From Albifimbria verrucaria (Eukaryota > Ascomycota > Sordariomycetes > Hypocreales > Stachybotryaceae), in NCBI GenBank assembly GCA_020081605.1, contig JAHREC010000018.1, positions 3,720,001 to 3,784,000 on the forward strand: a stretch of DNA of 64,000 nucleotides, in the 5' to 3' direction. Numbering within the stretch: position 1 is the stretch's first letter; every line of letters begins with the position of its first letter. Both the position numbers and the translations under genes were made by a program. Shown here piece by piece: positions 63,089 through 64,000 of this stretch. The notes below the pieces were generated by a model, which saw only the letters and a list, made by a program, of their open reading frames with translations, had not been told where the DNA came from and did not search any database.

Positions 63089-63429
63089 AGGGGTGGAAGC
63101 ATTTTTGGATCAAGGACTAGAGAATGGATGATGCCGACTCGGTTCATGCTCGGTAACAGAGCAGTTCGTTCCCCGTTTCGAACATTTAGAGAGGAGGTGG
63201 CAGCATTTACGGTTGCAGGCCTGAGCGGCACACAGAAAGAAAGGCCAGGCGTTCCAAGGGATTTGACTTGTCTGTGCATCATTGCTTGAGTTTGTTGTTG
63301 GTTCAGCTCCTTTCGGAGATGCCGTATCATAGTAGCATGAAACTTTGTCACGCTTATGGAAGACACGACACGGTTTTGAATATATTTACATTGATCATGA
63401 CTTCGTACTATGTCTACACCTAAAGGCCT
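63089..63429. other. Convergent 3' spacer
   Basis: 341 bp between the stops of PMP24 and the GT69 gene. No gene recognised. Confidence 0.6.
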
Positions 63430-64000
63430 CTAGATGTGTGTCCAGCCATCTAGTCCCACTATTTGCATATCGTCAATCAGACACGGGAGGCCGACCTTGC
63501 TCTCCTCCGAGTTGATTGTGTGTGTCTCGGCAAACCAGTCTTGGAATCTCGAGCGCACAAGAGCCTCGGCATCAAAGACGGCTTGCACCCCACCTCTCCA
63601 GCGCACGACGCGGTTCACCCATGAACCTACCAGCGTGCCTGCGAAACCGGGATAGCGATGTGCCCGATCTGCGAAGTGCGCTGTCCGAGGCGTCTTGCCA
63701 GGCGCGACGCGGACGTGGGAGTTTAACCACACGCCTTGCGACGCGCTCAACGGGTTGTCGGCGTGTATAAGACAGCGCTCGGAAGCCTCGACGCGGCGAT
63801 GAGCAAGGTCGTCGGAGACGCTGCGGAACCGGAGCGGGGATCGGCATAGAAGGGAGCGGACTGGAATGCGACGAGGCCGTTCCAGCAGGAGTATACACGG
63901 ATGGGCAAGCCGGATTTGACGGCCGAGAGGACCGTCGGGGACAAGAACCACGGCCAGAAGGACGATACCGGAGGCTGGCCCTTGTCATCTCGGAGAGCGG
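63430..64000 (-). CDS. GT69 / CAP59-type mannosyltransferase, C-terminal part
   Basis: The gene continues beyond position 64000, so the N-terminus is missing. Putative Golgi alpha-mannosyltransferase of the family of Cryptococcus CMT1/CAP59. Visible parts: SAVKSGLPIRVYSCWNGLVA and FYADPPLRFRSVSDDLAHRR, then SERCLIHADNPLS and SQGVWLNSHVRVAP, a block order typical of GT69 C-termini. A break at G4 63836-63839 (+ strand) is repaired by one C and joins the two parts. The end is QIVGLDGWTHI with a stop at 63430-63432. Acceptor and linkage cannot be predicted. Confidence 0.8.

Overview
The window reads as chromosomal DNA of a filamentous ascomycete, probably a sordariomycete. This is inferred from gene content and gene structure. 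Genes are spaced by kilobases and carry short introns of about 46-124 nt with GTRNGT donors, CTRAC-like branch sites and YAG acceptors. The proteins (PMT4, Vps10, Atg10, Med16, Mep/Amt, GT69 and others) look like Pezizomycotina orthologues. I see no bacterial operon, phage, CRISPR array or complete transposon.

Layout, left to right. 1-3.2 kb: non-coding, with a tRNA-like relic. 3.2-4.4 kb: a Fic-domain protein, followed by an AT-rich block that looks RIP-degraded. 6.0-8.4 kb (-): PMT4-type protein O-mannosyltransferase. 9.8-10.5 kb (+): RidA/Mmf1 family. 10.7-11.9 kb (-): ARPC1 of the Arp2/3 complex. 12.3-13.0 kb (+): U2 snRNP B''. 13.05-13.9 kb (-): Atg10. 14.9-16.9 kb (+): class I alpha-1,2-mannosidase (GH47). 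18.0-20.0 kb (+): amino-acid permease. 20.8-22.5 kb (-): conserved protein with an NTF2-like N-terminus. 24.7-29.3 kb (+): Vps10 sorting receptor. 31.8-34.8 kb (-): conserved fungal protein of unknown function with a 1.2-kb intron. 34.8-40.2 kb: gene-poor, with degenerate coding-like pieces. 40.2-43.4 kb (+): Mediator subunit Med16. 46.9-50.2 kb (+): large coiled-coil protein. 51.1-52.1 kb (+): broken membrane-protein gene. 56.2-57.9 kb (+): ammonium transporter. 59.0-61.5 kb (+): family X DNA polymerase (Pol4/lambda type). 62.1-63.1 kb (+): PMP24/Pmp4 peroxisomal membrane protein. 63.4-64 kb (-): GT69/CAP59-type glycosyltransferase, cut by the window edge.

The genes do not form one pathway. 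A loose theme is secretory-pathway glycoprotein handling: O-mannosylation (PMT4), N-glycan trimming (GH47), sorting to the vacuole (Vps10) and a GT69 transferase. The rest is ordinary housekeeping: actin, splicing, autophagy, transcription, nutrient uptake, DNA repair and peroxisome.

The strongest window-wide signal is technical. Almost every long conserved gene has one to five frame breaks, and nearly all are repaired by adding one base to a short homopolymer, mostly C/G. Every simple case is a loss and none is a gain. This fits homopolymer under-calling in the assembly much better than pseudogenes or recoding. Gene spans below are therefore given across these breaks, with exon positions and break sites in the evidence. 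I found no convincing new biological system. The best leads are the Fic protein beside a RIP block, the conserved unknown proteins, and the degenerate region at 37-40 kb.
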